Below, piece after piece: positions 8,833 through 18,002 of a stretch of DNA of 64,000 nucleotides. The position numbers were made by a program, and so were the translations under genes. The notes under the pieces are model-generated. The model did no database searches and had not been told where the DNA came from. It worked only from the letters and a program-made list of their open reading frames with translations. Location of the stretch: contig NZ_CP045394.1 of the NCBI RefSeq assembly GCF_009363655.1, positions 107,914 through 171,913 on the forward strand. The letters run 5' to 3'. Source of the DNA: Roseovarius sp. THAF27 (GTDB lineage Bacteria > Pseudomonadota > Alphaproteobacteria > Rhodobacterales > Rhodobacteraceae). Every line of letters begins with the position of its first letter. The stretch's first letter is position 1.

Positions 8833-9027
8833 GCCCGGTCGATCAGTATGAACGATAAATCTATGCGACGGACTGGTTTCGCCTGCCGCATGTTCTCCAC
8901 CGGCTGCGCTTGCAAAAACTTGCGGCTCGCCGCGACTGCCTTAGCGGCCGAATGAAACCTGTGCCTTTCAAAGAATAGCATTGGTGAAAGTAGCATATTC
9001 AGCCTTTTGAAGCGTGGGTCCTGATCG

Positions 9028-9058
9028 AGCAGGCTATGCTCCGGCGCTGGAAGGTCAA
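9028..9058 (-). promoter_or_regulatory. weak CueR-like promoter remnant
   Basis: Minus strand TTGACC (9058-9053) is followed by TTCCAGCGCCGGAG, an imperfect version of the CueR dyad seen at 35618-35648. The matching -10 position reads CCTGCT, which is poor. It points toward the truncated oxidase, as expected if an operon head was deleted between them. Confidence 0.3.
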
Positions 9059-9156
9059 GAAAAACCAATGCTTTAGAAGCATAATTTTTGTAACGAAATG
9101 TATCCTTGATCTTTGTTGGCAATCGCGCTTTTTTAATTGTGAAAGGTTCGGGATGT

Positions 9157-9492
9157 ATGCGTTTTTTCAGATTGACACGAATGGCTCATATTCTGTCGCT
9201 CATCGTCTTGATGGTAGCGGCCATGCCGTTTGTCGGACCTGAAGCTGGCTCGCCGCAAGAAGATTGGAGCCACGTTGCCGCGATGGACGTTCGTGATTGT
9301 GACGCACATCTTGTGTCGGACGATACTATCCCCGGTTGCCCTGGTATGATGGTGCATTGCGTCACTTTTTCTAACGCCGATCATGCACTACCCGAACCGA
9401 AGCTCTTTGTCGTGCACGTTTATCATGGGTCTCGCGCGGTCGACGCAGAAGGCTTGAAGCCGGAAGCGTCTTCGCCCCCTCCGCGAGTCTGA
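9157..9492 (+). CDS. small secreted Cys/His protein at the head of the copA operon
   Basis: 111 residues from the ATG at 9157, which has GAAAGG ten bases upstream. A basic start and hydrophobic stretch (LSLIVLMVAAMPF) form a signal peptide or anchor. The mature part has three cysteines (DVRDCDAH, IPGCPGMMVHC), several histidines and methionines, and ends in SSPPPRV. I do not recognise a named family, but the layout resembles the genes at 45803-46201 and 52887-53240, which also precede copper oxidase genes and end in a proline-rich tail. A periplasmic copper-binding or sensing role is an inference. Confidence 0.6.
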   Translation: MRFFRLTRMAHILSLIVLMVAAMPFVGPEAGSPQEDWSHVAAMDVRDCDAHLVSDDTIPGCPGMMVHCVTFSNADHALPEPKLFVVHVYHGSRAVDAEGLKPEASSPPPRV

Positions 9493-9696
9493 ACGCGCTT
9501 CGATTCTCATCCCTGCATCTTACGGCTCAGGTTTCCGGTCTCGTCCAAATAAGAAACGGCGTGAACGTGTGAAGGGCTCCCCTGTTCGGGTGGTCCTGAA
9601 ACACCTCGGGTACTCGCGGGATCACTTCTCAGAAGCTACTCGAGGTCTGCCGTGATCGGGCGAACCTTCGACTCAATCATCGCAAAGGAGAAGAGT

Positions 9697-11469
9697 ATGC
9701 GACTCTTCAAAGCAAAACAGTGCGCGCTTTCCGATACAGCGCTCAGTTCGTCGGAACATCTGGCAAAAGGTCTGTCCCGGCGTCAGTTCGGTTTGACTGC
9801 GGCTGCCGCGCTTGCCATGCCGACGGCATTGCGCGCGCACGGATCGCCAAAGATCACATCGAAAGGGACCTATGATATCACTGTCGACCGGGTTCGGATC
9901 GACACTGGGAACTTTCGGAAAATGGGGGTCGGTTACAACAAGAGCCAGATTCCAACGATCCTGCGGTTCAAGGAAGGCGAGGAAGTCACCATAAACGTGA
10001 CCAACAACCTCCGCGAGAGCACCTCAATTCATTGGCATGGGCTGATCCTGCCCTTCCAGCAGGACGGCGTCCCCGGTATCAGCTTCAACGGTATCGCTCC
10101 GGGTGAAACCTTCACCTACCGGTTTCCGATCCAGCAAGCGGGAACTTACTGGTTCCACAGCCACTCGGGCTTTCAGGAACCCGATGGTGCCTACGGGGCC
10201 ATCATAATCGAGCCGCGCGACGGTGAACGGATTCGGGCGGATCGTGATTATGTCGTGCAACTGGCCGACAAGCACCCGCATCCGGGCAGCCGGATTATGC
10301 GGAATCTCAAGAGGATGCCGGATTACTACAATCGCTCGCAACGCACCTTGCAAACCCTGATCGAGGACGCGCGCCAGGATAGTCTGAAAGCAGCCCTAAA
10401 GGATCGCGGGATGTGGGGGCGGATGCGGATGATGCCAACGGACATTGAGGATGTGCAGGGATTTACCGCTCTGATCAATGGGCGGAGCACATCGCAAAAC
10501 TGGACAGGGCTGTTCCGGCCCGGTGAGAAGGTCCGCCTGCGAATAGTCAATTCTTCGGCCATGACCTATTTCGACATGCGTATCCCGGGCCTGAAGATGA
10601 GCGTGGTCCAGGCTGACGGCAACGACGTCAAGCCGGTCACGGTGGATGAACTGCGTGTTGCCGTGGCGGAGACTTTTGACGTCATCGTCCAGCCGCGGGA
10701 AAACAAAGTTTATAGCATCATTGCCGAATCAATGGGTCGCACTGCGCTCGTTCGTGGGACTCTATCGCCAAAAGAAGGTTATGCCGGGGCCGTGCCGCGG
10801 CTCAGGTCCAAGCCATTGCTCACAATGGCCGACATGAGCGGCATGATGGGGATGGATATGGGTGACCACGTCATGCAGAACGCAAGTGGCATGCAGACCA
10901 TGAGTGGAATGGAGCACTCAAAAATGCAGGGTATGAATAAGCCCGGCATGAACGGCATGGAGCACTCTGGCATGAATATGTCAGGCAATGGCGACCCATT
11001 CTATGCGCCAGGCAGCGGGCTGACACCCAAGGCCTATAACGGCGGCAAGTTCCTGTCCTACACGGATCTGCGCGCTGCGCGGCCGCTTTACCGGAACCGC
11101 GCTGCCTCGCGCACCATTGAACTGCGTCTGACGGGCAACATGGAGCGTTACATCTGGTCGATCAACGGAGTAAAATACGAGGATGCCGACCCAATCGTGC
11201 TGAATTATGGCGAACGGGTGCGCATCCGCTTCATCAATGAGACAATGATGGCGCATCCAATGCACCTGCACGGGATGTGGTCGATCATCGATACCGGTCA
11301 GGGCGCGCGTAACCCCATCAAGCACACGGTGAGCGTCCAACCCGGCACGACAACCGACATAGAGGTCGAGGTCGATGCCCCTGGACAGTGGGCTTTCCAT
11401 TGTCACCTCTCTTACCACGCTGACGGTGGCATGTTCCGCAAAGTCGTAGTCAGAGGGCGCCCAGCCTGA
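9697..11469 (+). CDS. copA: copper resistance multicopper oxidase CopA/PcoA
   Basis: 590 residues from the ATG at 9697, preceded by AAAGGAGAAG. A twin-arginine signal (LSRRQFGLTAAAALAMP) sends the folded enzyme to the periplasm. The copper motifs are in order: IHWHGLILP, WFHSHSGFQ, HPMHLHGMW and AFHCHLSYH. A Met/His-rich insert of about 50 residues (many MxxM and MEHS repeats) lies before the C-terminal domain, as in PcoA. It is thought to oxidise Cu(I) to the less toxic Cu(II) and bind copper. It is followed 26 bases later by copB. Despite the symbol it is unrelated to the P-type ATPases also called CopA. Confidence 0.95.
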   Translation: MRLFKAKQCALSDTALSSSEHLAKGLSRRQFGLTAAAALAMPTALRAHGSPKITSKGTYDITVDRVRIDTGNFRKMGVGYNKSQIPTILRFKEGEEVTINVTNNLRESTSIHWHGLILPFQQDGVPGISFNGIAPGETFTYRFPIQQAGTYWFHSHSGFQEPDGAYGAIIIEPRDGERIRADRDYVVQLADKHPHPGSRIMRNLKRMPDYYNRSQRTLQTLIEDARQDSLKAALKDRGMWGRMRMMPTDIEDVQGFTALINGRSTSQNWTGLFRPGEKVRLRIVNSSAMTYFDMRIPGLKMSVVQADGNDVKPVTVDELRVAVAETFDVIVQPRENKVYSIIAESMGRTALVRGTLSPKEGYAGAVPRLRSKPLLTMADMSGMMGMDMGDHVMQNASGMQTMSGMEHSKMQGMNKPGMNGMEHSGMNMSGNGDPFYAPGSGLTPKAYNGGKFLSYTDLRAARPLYRNRAASRTIELRLTGNMERYIWSINGVKYEDADPIVLNYGERVRIRFINETMMAHPMHLHGMWSIIDTGQGARNPIKHTVSVQPGTTTDIEVEVDAPGQWAFHCHLSYHADGGMFRKVVVRGRPA

Positions 11470-11495
11470 ACCAGTCAGAAAAAAGGAAAATCAAG

Positions 11496-12197
11496 ATGAA
11501 ACGTTTCAAACTGGCCGGACTTGCCGGCCTCTTTCTGCCCTGGGCTCAGGTCACATACGCCGAGCCGCTTATCTGGGGTTTCCAAGCGGAGCAGTTCGAA
11601 TATCGCGCGATGGATGGTGAGGATGCCTTCGTATGGGATTTTGATGCTCTCGCGGGATCGGATGAGTTGAAATTCGTCTGGAGAAGCGAAGCCGAGCTTG
11701 GCCTCACATCGGATGATTTCGAAAAATTGGAAAACCAGGCGCGACTTCAGTTTCCAGTTTCGCCTTTCTTTGATGCCGTAGTGGGGGCTTATGCGGATAC
11801 GCCGGGTGGGGCACCTGACCGCTACGCTGGTGTGGTCGGCCTCAAAGGCCTCGCGCCGCAGTGGTTCGAGATCGATGCCGATCTTTTCGTGTCTGATCAC
11901 CCATTCTTCCGTTTCGAGGCAGAGTATGAGGCACTGTTGACCAACCGCCTGATTTTCACGCCGAGCATCGAAGTTGATATGCCCCTGAAGGATGATCTGG
12001 CGCGCGAACGCGGCGCTGGCGGTGCTATAGTGGAGATCGGAGCGCGGCTTAGCTATGACGTCATCGACCGCGCTTTTTCTCCTTATGTCGGCGTTAACTA
12101 CGAGGCCTCTTATGGCGACACGAAGGACATCGTCAAAGCAAATGGTGAAGATACTGATGCATTTTCGATCGTCTTCGGTACGAGCCTAATGTTCTGA
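11496..12197 (+). CDS. copB: copper resistance outer-membrane protein CopB/PcoB
   Basis: 233 residues with a signal peptide (LAGLAGLFLPWAQVTYA) followed by a beta-rich sequence of alternating hydrophobic residues that ends in phenylalanine (SLMF), as outer-membrane barrels do. The RYAGVVGLKGLAPQWFEIDA and YEALLTNRLIF segments are typical of the CopB family. It lacks the long Met/His-rich N-terminal region of some PcoB proteins. It probably works with CopA at the outer membrane. A hairpin just after the stop would separate it from the next unit. Confidence 0.92.
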   Translation: MKRFKLAGLAGLFLPWAQVTYAEPLIWGFQAEQFEYRAMDGEDAFVWDFDALAGSDELKFVWRSEAELGLTSDDFEKLENQARLQFPVSPFFDAVVGAYADTPGGAPDRYAGVVGLKGLAPQWFEIDADLFVSDHPFFRFEAEYEALLTNRLIFTPSIEVDMPLKDDLARERGAGGAIVEIGARLSYDVIDRAFSPYVGVNYEASYGDTKDIVKANGEDTDAFSIVFGTSLMF

Positions 12198-12204
12198 AAA
12201 TTTT

Positions 12205-12231
12205 GTCGCCCCGGCTGCAAGCCCGGGCGAC
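12205..12231 (+). terminator. hairpin after copB
   Basis: The inverted repeat GTCGCCCCGGCT...AGCCCGGGCGAC has a 3-base loop and one mismatch and begins 7 bases after the copB stop. It is preceded by AAAATTTT and followed by a poor T tract. From 12232 to 12441 no gene is supported. Confidence 0.5.
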
Positions 12232-12441
12232 CTTCAAACTATGCAATTCCCAAAGGGAGCGTGAGAGATTAACAGCCAAACTTGAAACGAAACCGTGATG
12301 AGTGGACGGGGACACGCGGGTCACATGCGGTAGAGCGGACGCAGCATGGCAATGTCAGCTTAACGAGATCGCTGTCGAAGTGCGCGAGATGATGGGCCAG
12401 GCCGTCGACGCCGCGTGAAATGGAGATTCTACGATTACGTC

Positions 12442-12472
12442 TTGAGCTTCCATTAGCTGGAAGCCCTAGGGT
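12442..12472 (+). promoter_or_regulatory. CueR/MerR-type promoter of the lgt-containing unit
   Basis: -35 TTGAGC (12442-12447), 19-base spacer (12448-12466) and -10 TAGGGT (12467-12472). The spacer contains the dyad GCTTCCATTAGCTGGAAGC, a perfect inverted repeat of GCTTCCA around 5 bases. Transcription would start about 40 bases before the ATG at 12521. Confidence 0.7.
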
Positions 12473-12520
12473 CGTAGCGACCCGGACGCAACCCCGCCAA
12501 ATACGAGGACGCACCGCTCG

Positions 12521-12949
12521 ATGTCGAACGATAGAAGCCAAGTCGGCTGGATCACTACAGATACGCTGGGTCCAAGTGCCATCGGTTCGGGGCTGTTCCT
12601 CGTATTTGCGCCCGTTCACCTTTGGGTGCCCGAACAGGTCTCGGTCGCAATCGCGGCCCTGACACTGGCCGTGATAGGGGGCGCCTATATCGGTTTCGGC
12701 GCCTCCTCTGGCTTGGCCCGGCTGTTCTGGTTGGAATTCGGGGCCGCTGCCTTCTACGCGTTTGTGGCGCTTGTTGGTCTGCTCTGGTCGCCGCTCGCGT
12801 TGCCGCTGGGACTGGCGGCGCATGCGGCCTGGGACCTGCTGCACCGTATTGGCGCCTTCGGTGCACCGGTGCCGAAATGGTACATTCCCTACTGCGTGGT
12901 CTTCGATCTGCTGACCGCCGGTTTTCTCCTCATCCTTTATCTACCGTGA
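12521..12949 (+). CDS. small four-helix membrane protein, function unknown
   Basis: 142 residues with four hydrophobic segments (roughly 18-36, 42-60, 70-95, 120-140) and short charged loops. A histidine-containing stretch HAAWDLLHRIGA lies between helices 3 and 4. No family is recognised with confidence. It is the first gene behind a CueR-like promoter and is followed 10 bases later by a TVP38-like gene, so it is probably in a copper-responsive operon that ends with lgt. Confidence 0.7.
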   Translation: MSNDRSQVGWITTDTLGPSAIGSGLFLVFAPVHLWVPEQVSVAIAALTLAVIGGAYIGFGASSGLARLFWLEFGAAAFYAFVALVGLLWSPLALPLGLAAHAAWDLLHRIGAFGAPVPKWYIPYCVVFDLLTAGFLLILYLP

Positions 12950-12959
12950 GGGCGGTCAG

Positions 12960-13643
12960 GTGGCACAGGGCATCACGGTTGGAACAGGCGCAAAAATCGT
13001 CCTCGCGGTCGCGCTCGTGGCCGCTGCGGCGGCGCTGTTCCTTGGGCCCTTGTCAGGCTTCGTGGAAGACCTCAGCGGCGAGCGGATATCGGCCTGGGTG
13101 AGCGCTGCCGGCGCATGGGGGCCGATCGTCATCATCGCCCTCATGACGATCGCCATCGTCGCCACGCCGATCCCAAGCGCACCTATCGCCTTGGCGGCAG
13201 GTGCCGCATACGGACATACGATCGGCACCATTTACATCGTCATCGGCGCCGAATTCGGCGCCCTGGCGGCCTTCGCTCTGGCACGGTTCCTAGGGCGCGA
13301 TGTGCTGACCAGATGGTTCGGCGAGACGGTGGACAAGGGCTGGCTCGGATCGCAAAACGCGCTGACCCTGACCGTGTTCGCCAGCCGGCTGATGCCGTTT
13401 ATCTCGTTCGACATCGTCAGCTACGCTGCCGGTCTCAGCTGCCTGCATTTCTGGCGTTTCGCTGTAGCGACGCTTGCCGGCATCATCCCCGCCAGTTTCG
13501 TTCTCGCGCATTTCGGTAACGAGGCGATGAGCGGGGAGCCCGGGCGAGCCGCCTGGGCCGCTGTCGGGCTGGGGGCACTGACGCTGGCCCCCATTATCGC
13601 CGTGGCGATCCGCGAGCAGCGCGGGAGGAAGGCACGCTCATGA
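12960..13643 (+). CDS. TVP38/TMEM64-family membrane protein
   Basis: 227 residues from a GTG start. Hydrophobic helices surround the TPIPSAPIALAAGAAYGH region and the later ASRLMPFISFDIVSYAAGLS motif, both typical of the TVP38/TMEM64 (SNARE-associated, DedA-like) family. Members are linked to lipid handling and to metal or selenite phenotypes, but no single activity is established. It overlaps the next gene by 4 bases (ATGA), implying translational coupling. Confidence 0.85.
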   Translation: MAQGITVGTGAKIVLAVALVAAAAALFLGPLSGFVEDLSGERISAWVSAAGAWGPIVIIALMTIAIVATPIPSAPIALAAGAAYGHTIGTIYIVIGAEFGALAAFALARFLGRDVLTRWFGETVDKGWLGSQNALTLTVFASRLMPFISFDIVSYAAGLSCLHFWRFAVATLAGIIPASFVLAHFGNEAMSGEPGRAAWAAVGLGALTLAPIIAVAIREQRGRKARS

Positions 13644-14380
13644 CCGCGACCCCCAGGCCCGACGCGCGCCCGTCCCCGGACTGGAGAGCCGTTCGCGCGC
13701 TGATCCGCCGCGAGATGTTGCGGACTTGCCGCCGGCAACTGGGCAATCGGGCATTGCACCTTGCGGATGGCGAAGAGGTGCGCTGGCCGCCTGAAGACAT
13801 CGAGCGTTTTCTCGTCACGCTCGATCGTGCAGCGGAAGAAACGCGGGAGATTGTCGGTTTGCAGACCCTGCCCGATGGCGGCAGCCGGCTGATGGTGGAG
13901 CTTGACATCTACACCGTCGCCGCCGATACCGCTCTGCGGCGCCCAGGGGTCGAGACGGGGTGCGCGCACGCGGTCGTCACCGATGTCGGTTGGGACCTCT
14001 ACCGCCGGATGCTGCGCCTGTCGTCGCTGTCCGCGCGGCTCATCAGCCGCTATCCCGGGCGCAGGCTGCGCTGGACGATCCGGGCACTGCTAGTGTTTCT
14101 CTTCTACCCGGTCGGCGCCCCGGGCTATGCCGCGCGCGTCTTTCGCGATGGTGACGACCCGCAAACGCATTTCACACATCGTCCGCCGCAAACATTCGCC
14201 CGGGCGGTCGCGAGGCATCGCGCAGAGCCCGAACTGCTGGAAGCCTTTCGCCAAAGTTGGTGCCTCTACGACTGGCCCGGCGCCAATCTCATCGCCGGGG
14301 ATGGCAAGCGGGGCCATTACCGCAGACCGCAGACGCTCTCTGCCGGGAAGGCACGCGCATTCGGAAAGGAAAATGTCTAG
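13640..14380 (+). CDS. conserved hypothetical protein
   Basis: 246 residues, Arg-rich and mostly soluble, with one possible membrane-associated segment (IRALLVFLFYPVGAPGYA, about residues 150-167). No signal peptide. No motif lets me name a family or reaction. It is translationally coupled to the TVP38-like gene upstream and touches the start of the permease downstream, so it belongs to the same operon. Base composition matches its neighbours. Confidence 0.6.
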   Translation: MTATPRPDARPSPDWRAVRALIRREMLRTCRRQLGNRALHLADGEEVRWPPEDIERFLVTLDRAAEETREIVGLQTLPDGGSRLMVELDIYTVAADTALRRPGVETGCAHAVVTDVGWDLYRRMLRLSSLSARLISRYPGRRLRWTIRALLVFLFYPVGAPGYAARVFRDGDDPQTHFTHRPPQTFARAVARHRAEPELLEAFRQSWCLYDWPGANLIAGDGKRGHYRRPQTLSAGKARAFGKENV

Positions 14381-15703
14381 ATGAAATCGGAATACAAGGC
14401 GAACAGCATCAGCCTCGCCGGTGCGATTGCGATGGGGACAGGCGTGATGATCGGCGCCGGTATCTTCGCACTGACCGGGCAGATCGCGCAGCTTGCCGGA
14501 CCACTCTTCCCGTTGTCCTTCATCGCCGGCGCGCTCGTCACCGCGTTCAGCGCCTATACCTACGTCAAGATGTCCAACGCCTACCCGTCTGCGGGAGGCA
14601 TCGCGGTGATCCTGCAAAAGGCCTATGGCCCGACGACCGTCGCCGCGGGGGCCGCGCTGCTCATGGCCCTATCGATGGTCATCAACGAAAGCCTCGTTGC
14701 GCGGACTTTCGCCACATATTCTTTGGAGGGATTAGGCGTCGAGCGGACCAACTGGTTGGTTTCTACCCTCGGTGTGGGTCTGATTGTGTTTGCCTATCTC
14801 ATCAACGCTGCCGGCAACCGGTCGGTTGGCTTGTTCTCGATCGTCATGGCTATCCTAAAGGTGGGAGGTATCGCGCTTTTCGGGGCGGCGGCGCTCTGGG
14901 CAGGCGGTATCTCGTTCGAGGCGGCGACGGACGGGCAATCGACGCAAATCACCGGCTTCGTGGCCTCCGTTGCGCTTACGATCCTGGCTTTCAAAGGGTT
15001 CACCACGATCACCAATAGCGGTGCCGAAGTGAACAATCCGAACCGTAATATCGGTCGGGCCATCGTTGCGTCCATCGGCATCTGCGTTATCGTTTATCTT
15101 CTCGTCGCCTTCGCCGTCGGTTCCAGTCTTAACCTTGAAGAGATCATCGCTGCAAAAGACTATGCCCTTGCTGAAGCCGCGGGGCCGACCTTGGGCCGCA
15201 CGGGCTTCTACCTGACTGTCCTATTGGCCATCGTCGCCACGTCATCAGGACTGATCGCGAGCATTTTCGCGGTCTCTAGAATGCTTGCCATGCTGACCGA
15301 CATGAAACTGATCCCCCACAGCCACTTCGGCATGCCGGGTGCGATCCGAGACCATACTTTGGTCTACACCGTGGTAATCGCCAGTTTCCTAGCGGTGTTC
15401 TTCGATCTCAGCCGGATCGCCTCGCTCGGTGCGTTCTTCTATCTGGTGATGGACATCATCATCCACTGGGGCGTGTTTCGGCACCTGCGACAGGAGATTG
15501 GTGCCGTGGGGGCTATTCTGCTCGGCGCGATCGCGCTCGACATCATCGTGCTGGCGGCGTTCACCGCGCTGAAATGGCAGAGCGATCCGTTGATCGTGCT
15601 GGTCTCGATCGGGATGATGGTCGCTGTCTTTGCCTTCGTGGGTCTATTCTTGCGCCATCGTCCACCACAAGAGGATAAATCCGAGCCTCACTCGCATATG
15701 TAG
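14381..15703 (+). CDS. APC-superfamily amino acid permease
   Basis: 440 residues with about 12 hydrophobic helices. The first helix has GTGVMIGAGIFALTGQIAQL, the glycine-rich unwound helix 1 that binds substrate in APC transporters, and AFKGFTTITNSGAEVNNPNR corresponds to the helix 6-7 region. It probably moves an amino acid or polyamine across the inner membrane; the substrate cannot be read from the sequence. It starts directly after the previous gene and ends 11 bases before lgt. Confidence 0.88.
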   Translation: MKSEYKANSISLAGAIAMGTGVMIGAGIFALTGQIAQLAGPLFPLSFIAGALVTAFSAYTYVKMSNAYPSAGGIAVILQKAYGPTTVAAGAALLMALSMVINESLVARTFATYSLEGLGVERTNWLVSTLGVGLIVFAYLINAAGNRSVGLFSIVMAILKVGGIALFGAAALWAGGISFEAATDGQSTQITGFVASVALTILAFKGFTTITNSGAEVNNPNRNIGRAIVASIGICVIVYLLVAFAVGSSLNLEEIIAAKDYALAEAAGPTLGRTGFYLTVLLAIVATSSGLIASIFAVSRMLAMLTDMKLIPHSHFGMPGAIRDHTLVYTVVIASFLAVFFDLSRIASLGAFFYLVMDIIIHWGVFRHLRQEIGAVGAILLGAIALDIIVLAAFTALKWQSDPLIVLVSIGMMVAVFAFVGLFLRHRPPQEDKSEPHSHM

Positions 15704-15714
15704 GACGATAGACA

Positions 15715-16638
15715 ATGCTAACTGCCGCCCTTCCGTTTCCAGACATCGGCCACGAAGTCTTTTCGATTGATATTTGGGGTTTTCACCTCGCGCTCCGATG
15801 GTACGCGCTCGCGTACATCGTCGGCATCGTAACAGGTTGGCGAATTTGCGTTCGGACCTTCGGGCGTCCTGCGCTCTGGTCGGATGCTGGGCCACCTATG
15901 AAACCCGCGCAGTTGGATGAACTGCTCACGTGGATTATTCTCGGCGTCATCATCGGTGGGCGTCTTGGTTTTGTCCTGTTCTACGAGCCGCAATACTACC
16001 TGAAAAACCCTTTGGAAATCCTGATGGTCTGGCAGGGCGGCATGTCCTTCCATGGTGGGTTTCTCGGGGTGACGGTCGCTGGGCTTGTCTTCTGTATCCG
16101 CCAGCGCGCGTCGTTTCTTGGAACTGCGGACATCTTGGCTCTGGCCACGCCACCCGGGTTGTTACTCGGACGTCTCGCCAATTTCACCAATAACGAGCTC
16201 TGGGGACGGCCGACTGATGTTCCATGGGCGGTGATCTTCCCCGGAGAGGCCGCGCAAGCCTGCCCAGGCGTGGTGGGGCTATGTGCGCGGCACCCGTCGC
16301 AGCTTTACGAAGCGTTGCTTGAAGGAGTGGTGCTGGGCATCCTTATGCTGGTTCTGGCATGGCGAAAGGGATGGCTGAAAAGGCCCGGTGCCCTGACAGG
16401 AGTGTTTCTTGCGGGCTATGGCATGTCCAGGGCCTTAGTCGAGTTCTTCAGGCAGCCGGATTTGCAATTCGTGAGTGAGGATAACCCAATCGGACACGCC
16501 CTGCATTTCGGAACCTGGGGACTAACGATGGGGCAGGCGTTGTCGCTTCCAATGATCTTTGCCGGACTGGCATTGATCTGTTGGGCTTTTCGCATGCAAC
16601 AGCGAGATCGCGACCAGAAGACAACCGAGACTGTGTAA
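15715..16638 (+). CDS. lgt: prolipoprotein diacylglyceryl transferase Lgt
   Basis: 307 residues, several transmembrane helices. It carries the Lgt signature [20 protein letters not shown] and [12 protein letters not shown], with the conserved Arg/Asn and His positions of the active site. Lgt transfers diacylglycerol from phosphatidylglycerol to the lipobox cysteine, the first step of lipoprotein maturation. It is the last gene of a unit behind a CueR-like promoter. Its position in a metal island, with lspA and lnt 46 kb away, suggests an accessory copy; the housekeeping copy would be elsewhere in the genome. Confidence 0.93.
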   Translation: MLTAALPFPDIGHEVFSIDIWGFHLALRWYALAYIVGIVTGWRICVRTFGRPALWSDAGPPMKPAQLDELLTWIILGVIIGGRLGFVLFYEPQYYLKNPLEILMVWQGGMSFHGGFLGVTVAGLVFCIRQRASFLGTADILALATPPGLLLGRLANFTNNELWGRPTDVPWAVIFPGEAAQACPGVVGLCARHPSQLYEALLEGVVLGILMLVLAWRKGWLKRPGALTGVFLAGYGMSRALVEFFRQPDLQFVSEDNPIGHALHFGTWGLTMGQALSLPMIFAGLALICWAFRMQQRDRDQKTTETV

Positions 16639-16682
16639 GTTTCGATCCGCTCGAACCTATGCAATGAAACGCTGCGCGCCGT

Positions 16683-17115
16683 TTATCCCAAAACGAGAAT
16701 CAAGTCATCCGACAGCGAAAGGTCCGGAATGTGAAGGTTCTCTGGTGCGAGTCCCTTTCTGATGCGCCCGGCGGGGTCATAATGCGAGCCGTGGCAAGGG
16801 CAAAACCAACCTCCAAAATCGCCGGAGCCTTTTCCAAGCGGAACGCATCCCAAGTGAGTGCAAACGCCAATCATGATCAAATACTCTTCGCGGCCGGGAA
16901 CTGCCCGGTGCTCATCGGTCGCAGGCACGTCCCCGTCGAAGTTGGGGTTTCTTGCGATCGCATCAGGTAGGTCGGCGACACTTTCGGAACGTGCCGCAGA
17001 AATTTCCTCTTCAGTTCGATAGCGGATGAACACCGGTTTTCCCCGCTACTTGACAGTGAGTTGCGTGCCAGGTGTCAGCTCGGAAATATCCACGCGGATC
17101 CTGAGCAAAGCCCTG
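16683..17115 (-). pseudogene. petA: Rieske iron-sulfur subunit (PetA) C-terminal fragment with a nonsense codon
   Basis: The cluster-binding motifs are intact ([11 protein letters not shown] and [10 protein letters not shown]), as is the C-terminal fold. The Tat/anchor N-terminus is absent. The codon after TQLTVK, normally Trp in this family's KWRGKPVF segment, is TAG (17046-17048). Upstream of about 17115 the frame runs directly into YfcC-like sequence, so a deletion joined two unrelated genes. A working bc1 Rieske protein cannot be made from this locus. Confidence 0.85.
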
Positions 17116-17934
17116 ACCACCGCGAAGGTGGCGAAGAACAGGACCAGCACCAGCTTCTGGGTTCCGGTCAGCTCCGGTTCGGTGAATTCGCCATCGTCAG
17201 CGCTTAAGAATATCCGGCGATGTGCATCGCGCTGCTTGGCGACCACCGAGTGGGATGGATCGGCCTTTACTTTAGCGGCGTAGCGCATCACGTAGGCGAT
17301 GCATGTCAAGAGTCTGCCGGTCAGGATGACTAGCCGCAATGCCATACCCTGGGTAAGGGGTATCCCCGCCGCGTTTGATGCGATGACGGTTGTAAAAGGG
17401 GTGATCGTGGAGCCGAGGGTGCCGATGCCAGCTCCGATCAGGATGATGGCGACGCCGGTGACCGCATCAAACCCCGCGGCGACAACAACCGGGATCAGCA
17501 GTGCATAAAAGGCCGGTTTTTCCTATGCCATGCCGTAGGTCGTGCCGCCCAAGGCGAACAGCGACATCAGGATCGGTATCATCCAGATCTCGCGCCCTTT
17601 CATGCAGCCCATCGCCCGTCTGGATGCCAGTATCGATGGCTTTGGTGGCGTTGACTACGCCAAGAAACCCATCCAGCAGGAGCACAAACAGCGCTACATC
17701 AATTGCGTTCGCCGCATAACTGTCCGGGTCATAGAATCCTGCCACGGGAGCTAGCATGACTTCGACAAAGCCCTGCGGATTGGGATCGACGGTCTGGTAG
17801 GTTCCCGGCACGGCAACTTCACGCCCGACCTCTTCGTTCATCGCACGATCATATTGTCCTGCGGGGATGATCCAGGTCAGGCCTGCGACAATGATGATTA
17901 AGGAAAAAGGATCGTGTACGCGGTTGGAAACCAT
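17116..17934 (-). pseudogene. YfcC-family membrane carrier, degraded
   Basis: The 5' part reads as the start of a YfcC-type carrier (TWIIPAGQYDR, then NPQGFVEVMLAPVAGFYDP). A frameshift near 17620 is followed by KGREIWMIPILMSLFALGG. An in-frame TAG sits at 17523-17525, after which VVVAAGFDAVTGVAIILIG and AYVMRYAAKVKADPS continue. The C-terminal part is missing where the sequence fuses to the PetA fragment. At about 273 codons it is roughly half the usual length. Not functional. Confidence 0.8.
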
Positions 17935-18002
17935 GACGACACGCCATTACTGTGTGCTTCCCTATCGGTTGGATTGTCGTTCAGGGATCCACTACCGTCT
18001 TG

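Noticed and set aside
8685..9122. 145-residue minus-strand frame over the oxidase breakpoint
   Set aside because: Its last third is an out-of-frame reading of the truncated oxidase; the rest matches nothing I recognise.
12269..12844. 191-residue minus-strand frame
   Set aside because: Arg/Gln/Pro-rich shadow of the membrane-protein gene at 12521-12949 in a GC-rich region; no signal, domain or ribosome site.
16683..17033. a 116-residue Rieske protein as a functional gene
   Set aside because: The ATG is an internal position created by the upstream nonsense codon; the N-terminal anchor needed for the complex is absent.
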